From positions 1,116,001 to 1,180,000 of the forward strand of contig CBDDCH010000002.1 in the NCBI GenBank assembly GCA_965226215.1: a DNA stretch of 64,000 nucleotides, read 5' to 3'. Position 1 is the first letter of the stretch; each line of letters opens with the position of its first letter. Shown here piece after piece: positions 17,944 through 26,963 of the stretch. The notes beneath the pieces were generated by a model. It was not told where the DNA came from. It made no database searches and saw nothing but the letters and a program-made list of their open reading frames with translations. Source of the stretch: G963668345 sp965226215. Its GTDB lineage: Bacteria; Acidobacteriota; Terriglobia; Bryobacterales; UBA6623. A program made the translations under genes and the position numbers.

Positions 17944-20460
17944 TCACTTTGCGGATGTCCGTGGCCGGGCGCTCACCTCGGCCGGCTCGGCGGTCTCTTC
18001 CACCCCGGCTTCGTGTTTCGCCGCGTGTTCGTCTCCGTTGCCGGCGGGCTCGACTAACGCCAGTTCGACAACCTCTTCGACTTCCCGAACGTAGTGGATA
18101 TTCAAGTCCCCGATTTGGTCGGGATCGAGGTCCTCGTTGACGTTGACCTCGTTTTCGCGAGGTATGATTACGTCCGTTACTCCCGTTCGACGGGCGGCCA
18201 GAACCTTTTCCTTGACCCCGCCGACCGGCAAAACCAACCCGCTCAAGGTAACCTCCCCCGTCATCGCGTAGTTCGGTTTCACCCGTCGCCCGGTAAGCAA
18301 AGATACGAGAGCTGTTACGACGGTAACGCCGGCTGAGGGACCATCCTTGGGTACCGCACCCGAGGGCACGTGGAGATGAAGGTCGTTCTTCTTAAAGAAG
18401 GTGGGAACGATCTTGAGCCGTTCGGCGTTGGCGCGCACCCAACTGAGGCCCGCCTGCATGGACTCCTGCATTACCTGGCCCAGATGGCCGGTGAGGAGCA
18501 TGCCCTTGCCTCCACCCGGCATTTTCGTCACTTCGATGAACAGGACATCTCCACCTGCCGGCGTCCAGGCCAAGCCCACTGCCACGCCGGGTTTCTTAGT
18601 TCGCTCGGCGATTTCGGCTTCCTTGCGCACTTTGGGGGCCCCTAGGAAGTCTTCGACCACCTGCCGTGTCACCTCGAAAGGATCAGGCACTTCCGCATCG
18701 GCTTTGGCGCCTTCTTCCGACGCTTGGGCCGCCGAGCGTGCTTCGGCGATTCGCCGGGCCCGCTTGCGGCAAAGCGTACCGATCTCCCTTTCAAGATTCC
18801 TTACTCCGGCTTCGCGAGTGTATCGATGAATGATGTGGCTGATGGACTCTTCGGTGAAGTGGATGTCGCCTTCGCTCAGACCGTTTTCGGGAACCTGTCG
18901 GGGAATCAAGTAGTCGAACGCGATCCGGCTTTTCTCGAACTCCGTATAGCCTTGAAGCTCGAGCACTTCCATGCGGTCCAGCAGCGCATCGGGGATGGGA
19001 TCGGTGACGTTCGCTGTCGTGACGAACAGGACTTTCGACAGGTCGAAAGGTACGTCGAGGTAGTGATCGCGGAAGCTATTGTTCTGCTCGGGATCGAGCA
19101 CTTCCAGCAGCGCCGAAGAGGGGTCTCCGCGGAAGTCCCTGCCGAGCTTGTCGATCTCGTCCATCATGAAGATGGGGTCGTTCGTGCCGGCCCGCCGAAG
19201 TCCCTGGATGATCTGTCCGGGAAGCGCTCCGATATAAGTTCGCCGGTGACCCCGGATTTCAGCTTCATCGTGCACGCCGCCCAGTGAAATCCTAACGAAT
19301 TCGCGATTCAATGCCCGCGCGATCGACTTACCCAGCGATGTCTTGCCCACCCCGGGCGGGCCTACTAGACAAAGGATGGGGCCCTTCAAAGTGGGCTTCA
19401 ATTGCAACACGGAAAGGAAGTCGAGAATACGCTCTTTGATCTTCTCCAGGTCGTAATGATCGGTGTCGAGAACTTGCTTGGCCCGCAGAACGTCGACTTC
19501 GCTGCTGGAGGACTTATTCCAAGGAAGGACCACAAGCCAGTCGAGATAGGTTCGCGTTACGGTATAGTCGGCCGCCGCCGGTGACATGCGCGAGAGGCGC
19601 TGCAGTTCGCGATGTGCTTCTTTCTTGGCCTCCTCCGGCATGCCGGAGTCATCGATTTTCTTGCGCAGCTCTTCGATTTCCGCCTCTCCGTCGAACTCTC
19701 CGAGCTCCTTCTGGATCGCCTTCATTTGTTCTCGCAGGTAAAATTCTCGCTGCGACTGAGAAAGCTGATCTTGGACCTGAGTCTGAATTTTATTCCGCAA
19801 CTGCAAGACTTCACGTTCTTTATTCAAGTAGCGTCCGATGTCTTCGAGCCTCTGCTGGACGTCGGTCGTCTCCAGGATGGTCTGCTTTTCCGCCGACGAG
19901 AGACCGGGCAGCGTGGTGGCGATGAAGTCCGCCACCCTCCCCACCTCGCTGATGTTTTGCACCATCGTCTGCATGTCCCCCGACAAAACGGGCGACAACT
20001 GGACGACGTCGTCGAAGACGCTTATGGCGTTCTGACGAAGTGCTTCAATTTCAGCGGTTGAGTCGGGCTCCTCGTCCTGCAATTCTTTGTAGTGAAAGCG
20101 GTAAAACGGTTGCTGCGAGACCAGATCGGTCAGTTGAATGCGCGCTAAGCCCTCGCAAAAGATCAACAGGCTGTTGTTCGGCATGCGAACGGACTTGTGG
20201 ATGACAGCGACGCAACCGATTCGGTAGAGCTGTTCCGGGCTCGGCGCCTCGACACTCGGGTCCCTTTGGGTAACCACGGCCAGTAACTTGTTTTCGCCCA
20301 TGGAGTCCACGAGGGCTTTCGAGCTCTCCCGCCCGATGTTGAGAGGCATTACGGCGTGGGGGAACAACACCGTGTCCCGCACGGGGAGGACAGCCAGTTC
20401 GTCCGGGAACACGTGTTTTACGATTTCGGGTTGCTGGACGTCTTTTTCTTCATCCGCCAT
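17944..20460 (-). CDS. lon: ATP-dependent protease Lon
   Basis: A full-length 838-residue LonA with an N-terminal substrate-binding domain (residues about 20-210), a coiled linker, an AAA+ module with Walker A GPPGVGKTSLGKS and Walker B MDEIDKLG, and a C-terminal protease domain with the catalytic serine in PKDGPSAGVTVV and lysine in VKEKVLAARR. It degrades damaged and regulatory proteins in the cytoplasm. I chose ATG 20460 (MADEEKD); the frame is open to 20511 without conserved sequence. A C-terminal acidic tail of about 35 residues follows the protease domain. Convergent with dapD. Confidence 0.96.
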   Translation of the reverse strand: MADEEKDVQQPEIVKHVFPDELAVLPVRDTVLFPHAVMPLNIGRESSKALVDSMGENKLLAVVTQRDPSVEAPSPEQLYRIGCVAVIHKSVRMPNNSLLIFCEGLARIQLTDLVSQQPFYRFHYKELQDEEPDSTAEIEALRQNAISVFDDVVQLSPVLSGDMQTMVQNISEVGRVADFIATTLPGLSSAEKQTILETTDVQQRLEDIGRYLNKEREVLQLRNKIQTQVQDQLSQSQREFYLREQMKAIQKELGEFDGEAEIEELRKKIDDSGMPEEAKKEAHRELQRLSRMSPAAADYTVTRTYLDWLVVLPWNKSSSSEVDVLRAKQVLDTDHYDLEKIKERILDFLSVLQLKPTLKGPILCLVGPPGVGKTSLGKSIARALNREFVRISLGGVHDEAEIRGHRRTYIGALPGQIIQGLRRAGTNDPIFMMDEIDKLGRDFRGDPSSALLEVLDPEQNNSFRDHYLDVPFDLSKVLFVTTANVTDPIPDALLDRMEVLELQGYTEFEKSRIAFDYLIPRQVPENGLSEGDIHFTEESISHIIHRYTREAGVRNLEREIGTLCRKRARRIAEARSAAQASEEGAKADAEVPDPFEVTRQVVEDFLGAPKVRKEAEIAERTKKPGVAVGLAWTPAGGDVLFIEVTKMPGGGKGMLLTGHLGQVMQESMQAGLSWVRANAERLKIVPTFFKKNDLHLHVPSGAVPKDGPSAGVTVVTALVSLLTGRRVKPNYAMTGEVTLSGLVLPVGGVKEKVLAARRTGVTDVIIPRENEVNVNEDLDPDQIGDLNIHYVREVEEVVELALVEPAGNGDEHAAKHEAGVEETAEPAEVSARPRTSAK

Positions 20461-20569
20461 AGCTTCTGCTCGAACCTTTCGACTCTCGGTAGCAGGCCTT
20501 CGCCGCGCCACCTGGTTAGAAAACGGACCTACCCCAGGCCCCGGCTCGCTGCTATCACGCCAGCTTGTT

Positions 20570-21406
20570 CTAGGCTGCTTGGGGGTAGCACCCCAATACC
20601 GTCAGCAGGTCCGTCATCTCGGCCAGGTGGTTCATCGCGTGGCGGCAATTTGGCTGTTTCGGCGATCCGAGAAAATCGAGATAAAACAAGTACTCCCACG
20701 GGCGCCCTCGGAGTGGCCGAGATTCAATTTTTGCCAGATTGATGTCTCGCAAAGCAAAGGCGCTCAGACACCGGAACAGCACACCCGGTTGGTTGCGTGT
20801 TGAGAAGACGATCGATGTTTTCAAAACTTCGTCGTTCTTACTGTTTAGCCGGGGCGCCTTTCGCGCCAACAAGAAGAAGCGTGTGTAATTCCGGCGGTCA
20901 TCTTCGATCGACTTGCGGATAATCTTCGCGCCGTAATATTTCGCAGCCGCCGCCGAAGCGATCGCCGCCTCTGTCACGTCGTCTCCTTCCATCACTCGCT
21001 TCACACTTCCCGCGGTGTCGTAGTAGCTTTCAGAACGAATCCGAGGATTCTTCCGAAAAAAGTGGAGGCATTGTCCCAGCGCAACCGGATGAGAGATCGC
21101 GTGCCGAATTTGCGAGAATGCCGTTTCCGGGCGTCCGATCAGATTGTGAACGATCCGGACACGAGCTTCGGCGATGATCGGCAACTTGAAGTTCAACAAG
21201 TGATCGTAGTTCTCGTGTACCGAACCCGCGAGGGTATTCTCAATGGGCACGACCGCGTAGGGCACTTTCCCGGCGGCCAGCAGCTGGAATACATCCTCAA
21301 AACGCTCGCAGGGGACGTAATCTAAATCGTCCCCTAGAAACCGGCGGCTCGCTTCCTCGCTGAAAGCGCCCCTCGCACCCTGGAAGCTGACCTTCTTTCT
21401 CGCCAT
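20570..21406 (-). CDS. pheA: Prephenate dehydratase
   Basis: A 278-residue monofunctional PheA that converts prephenate to phenylpyruvate in phenylalanine synthesis. The catalytic domain begins VSFQGARGAFSEEA and contains the NYTRFFLL motif with its essential Thr-Arg-Phe. A C-terminal ACT domain (residues about 195-270) carries the allosteric ESRP motif (AKIESRPLRGRPWEY), so phenylalanine feedback is expected. There is no chorismate mutase domain. It is on the same strand as lon and der, with about 115 bp to each side. Confidence 0.94.
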   Translation of the reverse strand: MARKKVSFQGARGAFSEEASRRFLGDDLDYVPCERFEDVFQLLAAGKVPYAVVPIENTLAGSVHENYDHLLNFKLPIIAEARVRIVHNLIGRPETAFSQIRHAISHPVALGQCLHFFRKNPRIRSESYYDTAGSVKRVMEGDDVTEAAIASAAAAKYYGAKIIRKSIEDDRRNYTRFFLLARKAPRLNSKNDEVLKTSIVFSTRNQPGVLFRCLSAFALRDINLAKIESRPLRGRPWEYLFYLDFLGSPKQPNCRHAMNHLAEMTDLLTVLGCYPQAA

Positions 21407-21522
21407 CGTGGCTCACTAACCTGGTCGAACCCCTATTTTGAAAAGCCACATTCGTGGGGCGTGAGGTGCCGGCTGCTACAACGCTCCTCACGACCATTAT
21501 ACGGGGTATACGGGGTATAGGA

Positions 21523-22839
21523 TCAGCGCCCTGTGGACTTGGATTTGACGACCACGGGCGTCCCTTCGAGATCGAAGGCCCGGCGTAACTGGTTGCGAAG
21601 AAAACGTTGAAAGGAAAAGTGAAACGGGCCGGCCCGCTTGGTAAAAAAGACGAACGTCGGAGGCGCCACGGCCGGTTGGGTCACGTAGCGAATCGTCGGC
21701 TTGCGGAATCCGGGGTAGCTGACCCGGTCGAAATCCACCGTTTCCAGAAAACGGTTCAACTCGGCCGTCGGCACTCGGCGACGTGCCGCTCCATAGACCT
21801 TGCGAACCAACGGGAAAAGCCGCTTGATCCCTTGCCCCTTCGTGGCTGATACAAACGCGAGTGGTGCATAGTCAAGGAACTTCAGGCCTCGCCGCACCTC
21901 GGGTTCCACTTCCGAAGTCTTCTTCCCGCCGGCCAGGTCCCACTTGTTGACGACGATGACGACGGCTTTGCCCGCCGAGTCCGCGTAGCCGGCAATCGAA
22001 CCGTCGAGCGCCGTCACTCCCTCAATAGGATCGAGCAGCATGAGGACGACGTCAGCCAGGCGAATGTGCCGCTGTGCCATCACCACGCTCAGTTTCTCAG
22101 CCATTTGCTTCGTCTTGCCCTTGCGACGAATGCCGGCGGTATCGACGAACTGAAAACGGGCGCCTTTAACCACGACTTCTTCGTCAACGGCGTCGCGTGT
22201 CGTTCCAGGCGTCGCGGAAACAATCGCTCTTTCCGTCCCGGTTAGCTTGTTCAGCAAGGTCGATTTGCCGACGTTCGGCCGCCCGATAATGGCTACTCGG
22301 ACTATGCTCGGGTCCGGGTCGGACGCCTCGGATACGGGGAATCCTTCCGTGGCGTGGTTCAGGAGGGCCTCTATGCCGCGGTTGTGTTCCGCCGAAACAG
22401 GAAACACGTCAGGGATGCCAAGCTCGTAGAATTCCGAGGCGAGGGCATCTCGACTTTGCGTGTCGCACTTGTTGACTACCAAGGAAACCGCTAAGCTGTT
22501 GCGCCGCAACAGGTCTGCCAGATCCCGGTCGGTAGCCGTGATCTCCGAGCGCCCATCCACCACGAAGATTACATGCGCGGCATCTTCGATCGCTTTGCGA
22601 GCCTGTTGCTCGACCAAGGCGGGAAATTCCTCCCGACTGCGGAATATCATCCCGCCGGTGTCGATCAGCCTGAACCGACGACCTTGCCACTCAGCCTCAA
22701 GGTGAATACGGTCCCGGGTTATGCCCGGCTCGTTCCCGACGATAGACCGGCGGCTCGCCGTGATGCGGTTGAATAGCGCTGATTTTCCTACGTTAGGCCG
22801 GCCCACGATGACCACCGTGGGCGATGTTGAGCGGCTCAT
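21523..22839 (-). CDS. der: Ribosome-associated GTPase Der (EngA)
   Basis: A 438-residue protein with two tandem G domains, GRPNVGKSALFNRI and GRPNVGKSTLLNKL, each followed by its NKCD or NKWD guanine-specificity motif, and a C-terminal KH-like domain ending in a basic tail. This architecture is unique to Der, which is required for 50S ribosomal subunit assembly. I chose the ATG at 22839 (MSRSTSPTV); an upstream in-frame start at 22857 adds six unconserved residues. Short tandem copies of TATACGGGG lie just beyond its 3' end, near 21497-21519. Confidence 0.96.
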   Translation of the reverse strand: MSRSTSPTVVIVGRPNVGKSALFNRITASRRSIVGNEPGITRDRIHLEAEWQGRRFRLIDTGGMIFRSREEFPALVEQQARKAIEDAAHVIFVVDGRSEITATDRDLADLLRRNSLAVSLVVNKCDTQSRDALASEFYELGIPDVFPVSAEHNRGIEALLNHATEGFPVSEASDPDPSIVRVAIIGRPNVGKSTLLNKLTGTERAIVSATPGTTRDAVDEEVVVKGARFQFVDTAGIRRKGKTKQMAEKLSVVMAQRHIRLADVVLMLLDPIEGVTALDGSIAGYADSAGKAVVIVVNKWDLAGGKKTSEVEPEVRRGLKFLDYAPLAFVSATKGQGIKRLFPLVRKVYGAARRRVPTAELNRFLETVDFDRVSYPGFRKPTIRYVTQPAVAPPTFVFFTKRAGPFHFSFQRFLRNQLRRAFDLEGTPVVVKSKSTGR

Positions 22840-23183
22840 CGATCCCCATGATAGCATCGGAATCAGAGCGTTTCCGGACCGCCGGGAAGGAGGTTGCTTC
22901 GCCGTCGAAGGCGGCTGATTTGGCCCCTGAGAATGGCGCTTCGGCCAGGCAGCAATCGGTTGCGCCGGATACTTGGCCTGTCACTAGCGTTTCAGGCTCA
23001 GTCCCTTGCTCTCGCACACCCTTGCCCTGCCCGATTCGCAGCCGCGAACGCCAGTGAGCGGCCATGGCGTAGGCCAAGCCTGTGCCCCATCCAAAGGGAT
23101 GAACGCGTGTGTTTTTTCGATGGAGCGTTTTGCCAACCTTTAAGGATGTCTGACTCCAGCTGGCGGTTCAGGGCCTCCCGGCC
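22840..23183. other. Intergenic region between der and the DUF2103-like gene
   Basis: Divergent promoter region for der (minus) and the small gene at 23184 (plus). No gene or clear regulatory palindrome recognised. Confidence 0.4.
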
Positions 23184-23483
23184 ATGAGATTACGCAGCGC
23201 AAAAGGCCGACTCAAGGTTGAACACTCCATCATCGGGGGTTTGCGCCCCGTGCTCGAAGCGCTTCTCGAGCGCTACCCCGAGATCAGCTCCATCATTCCC
23301 GGCGACATCCGCCGCGTGCGAAAGGCCCGAGGAGCGGTTAAGATCCGCATCACCATCCCGACGCACACAGGTTGGAAGGCCATCGCCCTGGCCAGCGGTG
23401 CTCGGCAGGAGCTGTTCCTCACGACGAAAATGAGCCGCGGCGATTTGGACATTGCGCTACAGAAAGTCCTGGCGGCTCAGTGA
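23184..23483 (+). CDS. DUF2103-like small protein
   Basis: A 99-residue protein whose pattern (KVEHSIIGGLRPVLEALLE, then SIIPGDIRRVRKARG, then PTHTGWKAIALASGARQE) matches my memory of the DUF2103 family, described as predicted metal-binding, though few clear metal ligands are visible beyond His14 and His55. Function unknown. It stands alone, with its own upstream region, divergent from der. A codon pattern and conserved core make it a genuine gene. Confidence 0.65.
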   Translation: MRLRSAKGRLKVEHSIIGGLRPVLEALLERYPEISSIIPGDIRRVRKARGAVKIRITIPTHTGWKAIALASGARQELFLTTKMSRGDLDIALQKVLAAQ

Positions 23484-23579
23484 TGAATTCGCAGCAGGCA
23501 AAGTCTAGGGTCCGGACAGGCAGGAATGCTTTTGCCACTGGTAACGTGCCGGGCCGCGAGTGATTTCTGAGACATGGCG

Positions 23580-24392
23580 CTACTGGCTTTGGAGGTGCAG
23601 TTCCTTCAGAACCGAATCTGTCTCGATGTAGGTTCCGCTATGGCTTGAGCTTTCGCGAACGATGCCGATTCCGGGTTTGAACCAACGGATAAGCGGCCCC
23701 CCGAGCGTGCGGTAGACAAGACGAAAGGCATCCTCGATTTCGCCGTAAGGCGTCGTGACGTCCTGCCGGCTTTCGACGACCCAGTAATAGAGTCCTGGGT
23801 TCGGCGCCCCTCCCTTGCCTTGCCGGAACAAGGTCAACTTTTCGAGGTCGGTCTGTTCTCTCTGCCTGTGGGACCAACGGATGCCGACCGTCATGGGGAA
23901 GAAAAAATCCGGAGTCGCCTTGTCCAGTTGCGATCGGTATCGTTCGGTCAGGTCCTTGGCGGCGTCATCCCACGAATGTGGGTAAAGGGGAAGAACGTAG
24001 CTGCCACTGACGAGATATAAGCGCTCCGTTGCGAGGTTGGGACGTTTGATAAAGGTGGCCTTCTGCTCCTCGGTCCAGCCTGGACCGAATTCATGCTTAA
24101 CGTCGGTGTTACGTTCGCGCCAGTGAATCACGGTCCCCTCCGAGACCAAGTCATGCCTAACGATCGTTACCTCCCGGGTCGATGTCCTTCGCACCCGACG
24201 AGGTGGATTTCCGTAGTCGGTGGCGTATGTGTCTTGGTAGACCCAGCGGTTGCCCAGCTCAAGAGGGAAGTACTCGAAGACGTTGGCGCTCTCCTTGCCC
24301 TCTAGGCTCAGGAAGGGGCGGTCTTGGCCCAGCCCGTGGGATGCATAAAGCGCCAAGAACCAGAGAAGAAAGGGCAGGCGCCTAGTGCACAT
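23580..24392 (-). CDS. Exported protein of unknown function
   Basis: The 270-residue product begins MCTRRLPFLLWFLALY with a clear signal peptide ending near GLGQ. The mature part contains YFPLELGNRWVYQD, a phrase common to many secreted proteins of unknown function that may form a beta-rich domain. No catalytic motif is visible. I prefer the ATG at 24392; an in-frame start at 24431 would bury the signal peptide. It is a single gene convergent with the DUF2103-like gene. Confidence 0.65.
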   Translation of the reverse strand: MCTRRLPFLLWFLALYASHGLGQDRPFLSLEGKESANVFEYFPLELGNRWVYQDTYATDYGNPPRRVRRTSTREVTIVRHDLVSEGTVIHWRERNTDVKHEFGPGWTEEQKATFIKRPNLATERLYLVSGSYVLPLYPHSWDDAAKDLTERYRSQLDKATPDFFFPMTVGIRWSHRQREQTDLEKLTLFRQGKGGAPNPGLYYWVVESRQDVTTPYGEIEDAFRLVYRTLGGPLIRWFKPGIGIVRESSSHSGTYIETDSVLKELHLQSQ

Positions 24393-24526
24393 TACAGCTT
24401 TGAGAATAGCTTGATTCGTCGGGCGCTCCACTTTCGACGGGGTGTGCAGCGTCTCAATTGGTCGCCGCCGGCGGATGACACAGAGGGAGTGTTGATAGCA
24501 GCCCCTGACAAAAATCGTGCAGGAGC

Positions 24527-24620
24527 AAAAAATCGGGGACTGCCACCAATTCGCTCCGCGCCGCGGCCCTAGAAAAAAACAGTTAGCCTAAGCGAATTGG
24601 CTGGCTGTACCCGATTTTTC
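24527..24620. repeat. Long imperfect inverted repeat
   Basis: The left arm (24527-24555, AATCGGGGACTGCCACCAAT core) and right arm (24589-24620, complementary ATTGGCTGGCTGTACCCGAT core) pair over about 28 bases with a few mismatches around a loop of about 34. It lies between two minus-strand genes and could be a transcript hairpin or the shell of a small mobile element. Only one copy is in the window. Confidence 0.6.
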
Positions 24621-24645
24621 GCGACCTCACTTTTGCCACGGGCTG

Positions 24646-25572
24646 CTAGGCGCCGAGAGCCTGCTTGCAGTACTCGAAACACTTGCGCACTTCTTCGACC
24701 GTGGCGTCGCCGTCGTACTCGTATTCGATATTGGCGGGGATCTTGTATTGTTTTTCACGCAGCAAGGCCAGGACTTCCTTGATCGGCGTATCGCCTTCTC
24801 CGAAAGGCACGTTGGCGCCCTGGTCGCGCTTACGATCCTTGATGTGCAAGGTCAGGATGTTGTCGTGGTGCTTGTCGAGGTAGTCGACGGCGTCGAAATT
24901 CGCGGCGGTGAAGTGGCCGATATCGAGATTGATCGCGATGTAGTCGGAGTTTCCCTTGCGGGCGCGGGCGAAGTCATCCGGCGTGGCGAACTCGTTTTCT
25001 CTGATGTTGGAGTGATTGTGCATGCCGACGCGCATCTTGTATTTCTTGGCATAGGGATCGATGCGGCTTGCCGTGGTGACGTTCGCCGAAGCCGTGATGA
25101 CTTTGGCGCCGAGCGCTTGAGCCATCTCAAAGCCGCGCTCGATTTCGGCATCGGTGAAGTCATCTTTGACGTTGTAGCTGTAGGCATAGGGATCAATACC
25201 CGCATCCCCAAACTTCCGGCCGGCGGCTTCGAATTCTTCAAGCGGCACGGAAAGCCGCCATTGCCGCAATTCCTCGCGGTCTTTTTTCGGAGACCCACCG
25301 AATCCTCCTTCCAAGTGCCCGGACGCGACCTCACAGGAGCCAATGCCGATATCGGCAATCGCTTGGATGGCTTCGTCCAGCGAACGATCCCGGAAGCTGT
25401 AGCTCTGCACGCCGATCAACACCCCGTGGAAGGTGGAATCGATCATCGAGGGTGCGACAGCGGCGTTGGTTGGGACCGGTTCGCTCTGGGGAGTAGACTC
25501 GCAACCAGTCAGAAGCAAGCCTCCTACACCGGACAGCGATAGTGCTCCGAAACGTCTTCGGTTGATCGACAT
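24646..25572 (-). CDS. Tat-exported sugar phosphate isomerase/epimerase lipoprotein
   Basis: The 308-residue protein starts MSINRRRFGALSLSG with a twin-arginine-like motif and then a lipobox-like LLLTGC at residues 19-24, so it is probably exported folded and possibly lipidated. The rest is a xylose-isomerase-like AP endonuclease family 2 TIM barrel, with metal ligands plausible in MHNHSN, LDIGH, LHIKD and IEYEYDGD. Members act as epimerases or dehydratases on sugars and inositols. The substrate is unknown. The gene stands alone before a 395-bp gap. Confidence 0.8.
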   Translation of the reverse strand: MSINRRRFGALSLSGVGGLLLTGCESTPQSEPVPTNAAVAPSMIDSTFHGVLIGVQSYSFRDRSLDEAIQAIADIGIGSCEVASGHLEGGFGGSPKKDREELRQWRLSVPLEEFEAAGRKFGDAGIDPYAYSYNVKDDFTDAEIERGFEMAQALGAKVITASANVTTASRIDPYAKKYKMRVGMHNHSNIRENEFATPDDFARARKGNSDYIAINLDIGHFTAANFDAVDYLDKHHDNILTLHIKDRKRDQGANVPFGEGDTPIKEVLALLREKQYKIPANIEYEYDGDATVEEVRKCFEYCKQALGA

Positions 25573-25967
25573 GTCTTGTCTCCCCTAAGGTCTTGGCAAT
25601 CTCACACACGCCTACCCGGCGGATCTGAGCCCGTGCCGGGCTGCGCGCCGCCGGCAGCACCAAATGCCTACTTTACGATGCGAATCGCGGATCGGCGAGT
25701 GGCATGATAACGCAGTTAGGGCTTCGAGGGCTAGTGCTTGGTTCCATAAGTTCGCGATCGTTTGTAGGCCGACAATCCCTGGACCGCTCCCTCGCGGTCG
25801 CGGCTCAGAAGGCTCTGCGAACAAACCACTTCCGGGCCGGATGGACGATCGGTACGATTCTCAGGGAAAGGGCTTTTCAAATACGAGAACTTTTGAAACC
25901 AAGCACTAGGCTCGCTTTCCACAACTCCGATAGAGTAAGAGGGCTGACGCTGGCCGCATGAAGAGAC
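25573..25967. other. Intergenic region with a repeat-like palindromic stretch
   Basis: No gene seen. Around 25777-25806 the sequence contains GACCGCTCCCTCGCGGTC, a GC-rich palindrome of the kind found in dispersed bacterial repeats; there is only one copy here. The region holds the divergent promoters of the isomerase and epimerase genes. Confidence 0.4.
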
Positions 25968-26909
25968 ATGAAGAGCGCTCTAGTCACGGGCGGCGCCGGG
26001 TTCATCGGATCGGCGCTGGTGCGAGGTTTGTTGTCCCGGGAAGACGTAGAGCGGGTTGTCGTGGTGGATAATCTGCTGACCGGCAGCGAGGCCAATCTTT
26101 CCGAAGTCGGTGACTCGATTGAATTCCATCTGGCCGACACCCGCGACCTCGAGGCGATGGAGAGTCTCTTCACGGGCGTAGACGTTGTCTTTCATCAGGC
26201 GGCGATCTCATCCGTTCCGCGGTCGATCGCGGAGCCCGACCTCACCCACGACGTCAACGTCAACGGGACGTTCAACGTGTTCCGAGCAGCCCAAAAGACC
26301 GGTGTCCGGCGGGTTGTCTACGCGGCGTCCTCGTCCGCCTACGGCGATCAACCCGGCCTGCCAAAAAAAGAATCCATGCTGCCTAGCCCTCAGTCACCGT
26401 ACGCCGTCCAGAAGCTGGTTGGCGAGTATTACGCCCGGATTTTTTGGCAGGTTCATGATGTCGAGACCGTTTCGCTGCGCTACTTCAATGTTTTCGGGCC
26501 ACGCCAGGACCCCTCTTCGCCCTATTCTGGGGTCTTGTCGCTGTTCTGCACGGCAATTCTGGAGCGATCCACTCCGACGATCTTTGGTGACGGCGAACAG
26601 TCTCGCGACTTCACTTACGTGGACGACGTCGTGCAGTTGAATCTTCTCGCGGCGGATTCTACCCGCGCCCCTGGGAACGTTTACAACGGCGGGACGGGGA
26701 GCCGCCGCACCTTAAATGAGGTGTGGGCCCTCCTGCAGAAGATCGAGAGTGTCCAGATCACTCCCACCTACGGGCCACCTCGTGCGGGGGACGTGAAACA
26801 TTCCCAGGCCGACTTGACTGCCGCCCGCCGGGACCTGGGTTATGAGCCGCGGGTTAGCTTCGAAGAGGGGCTCAGGCGTACGCTGCAGTGGTACCGCGAA
26901 ACCAGGTAG
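25968..26909 (+). CDS. NAD-dependent sugar-nucleotide epimerase
   Basis: A 313-residue extended short-chain dehydrogenase. The Rossmann loop is TGGAGFIGSALV, the catalytic serine region is ASSSAYGDQ, and the Tyr-Lys pair is in SPYAVQK. The pattern and length fit UDP-glucose/UDP-GlcNAc 4-epimerases (GalE/WbpP-like). The next gene, 55 bp downstream, is a membrane glycosyltransferase, so the pair probably works in cell-envelope glycan synthesis. The exact sugar is not determinable. Confidence 0.85.
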   Translation: MKSALVTGGAGFIGSALVRGLLSREDVERVVVVDNLLTGSEANLSEVGDSIEFHLADTRDLEAMESLFTGVDVVFHQAAISSVPRSIAEPDLTHDVNVNGTFNVFRAAQKTGVRRVVYAASSSAYGDQPGLPKKESMLPSPQSPYAVQKLVGEYYARIFWQVHDVETVSLRYFNVFGPRQDPSSPYSGVLSLFCTAILERSTPTIFGDGEQSRDFTYVDDVVQLNLLAADSTRAPGNVYNGGTGSRRTLNEVWALLQKIESVQITPTYGPPRAGDVKHSQADLTAARRDLGYEPRVSFEEGLRRTLQWYRETR

Positions 26910-26963
26910 AAAACCCAGCGTGATAGATTGCGTCGTGCTTGCTGAGATGAAAGCTGGGCTTCG

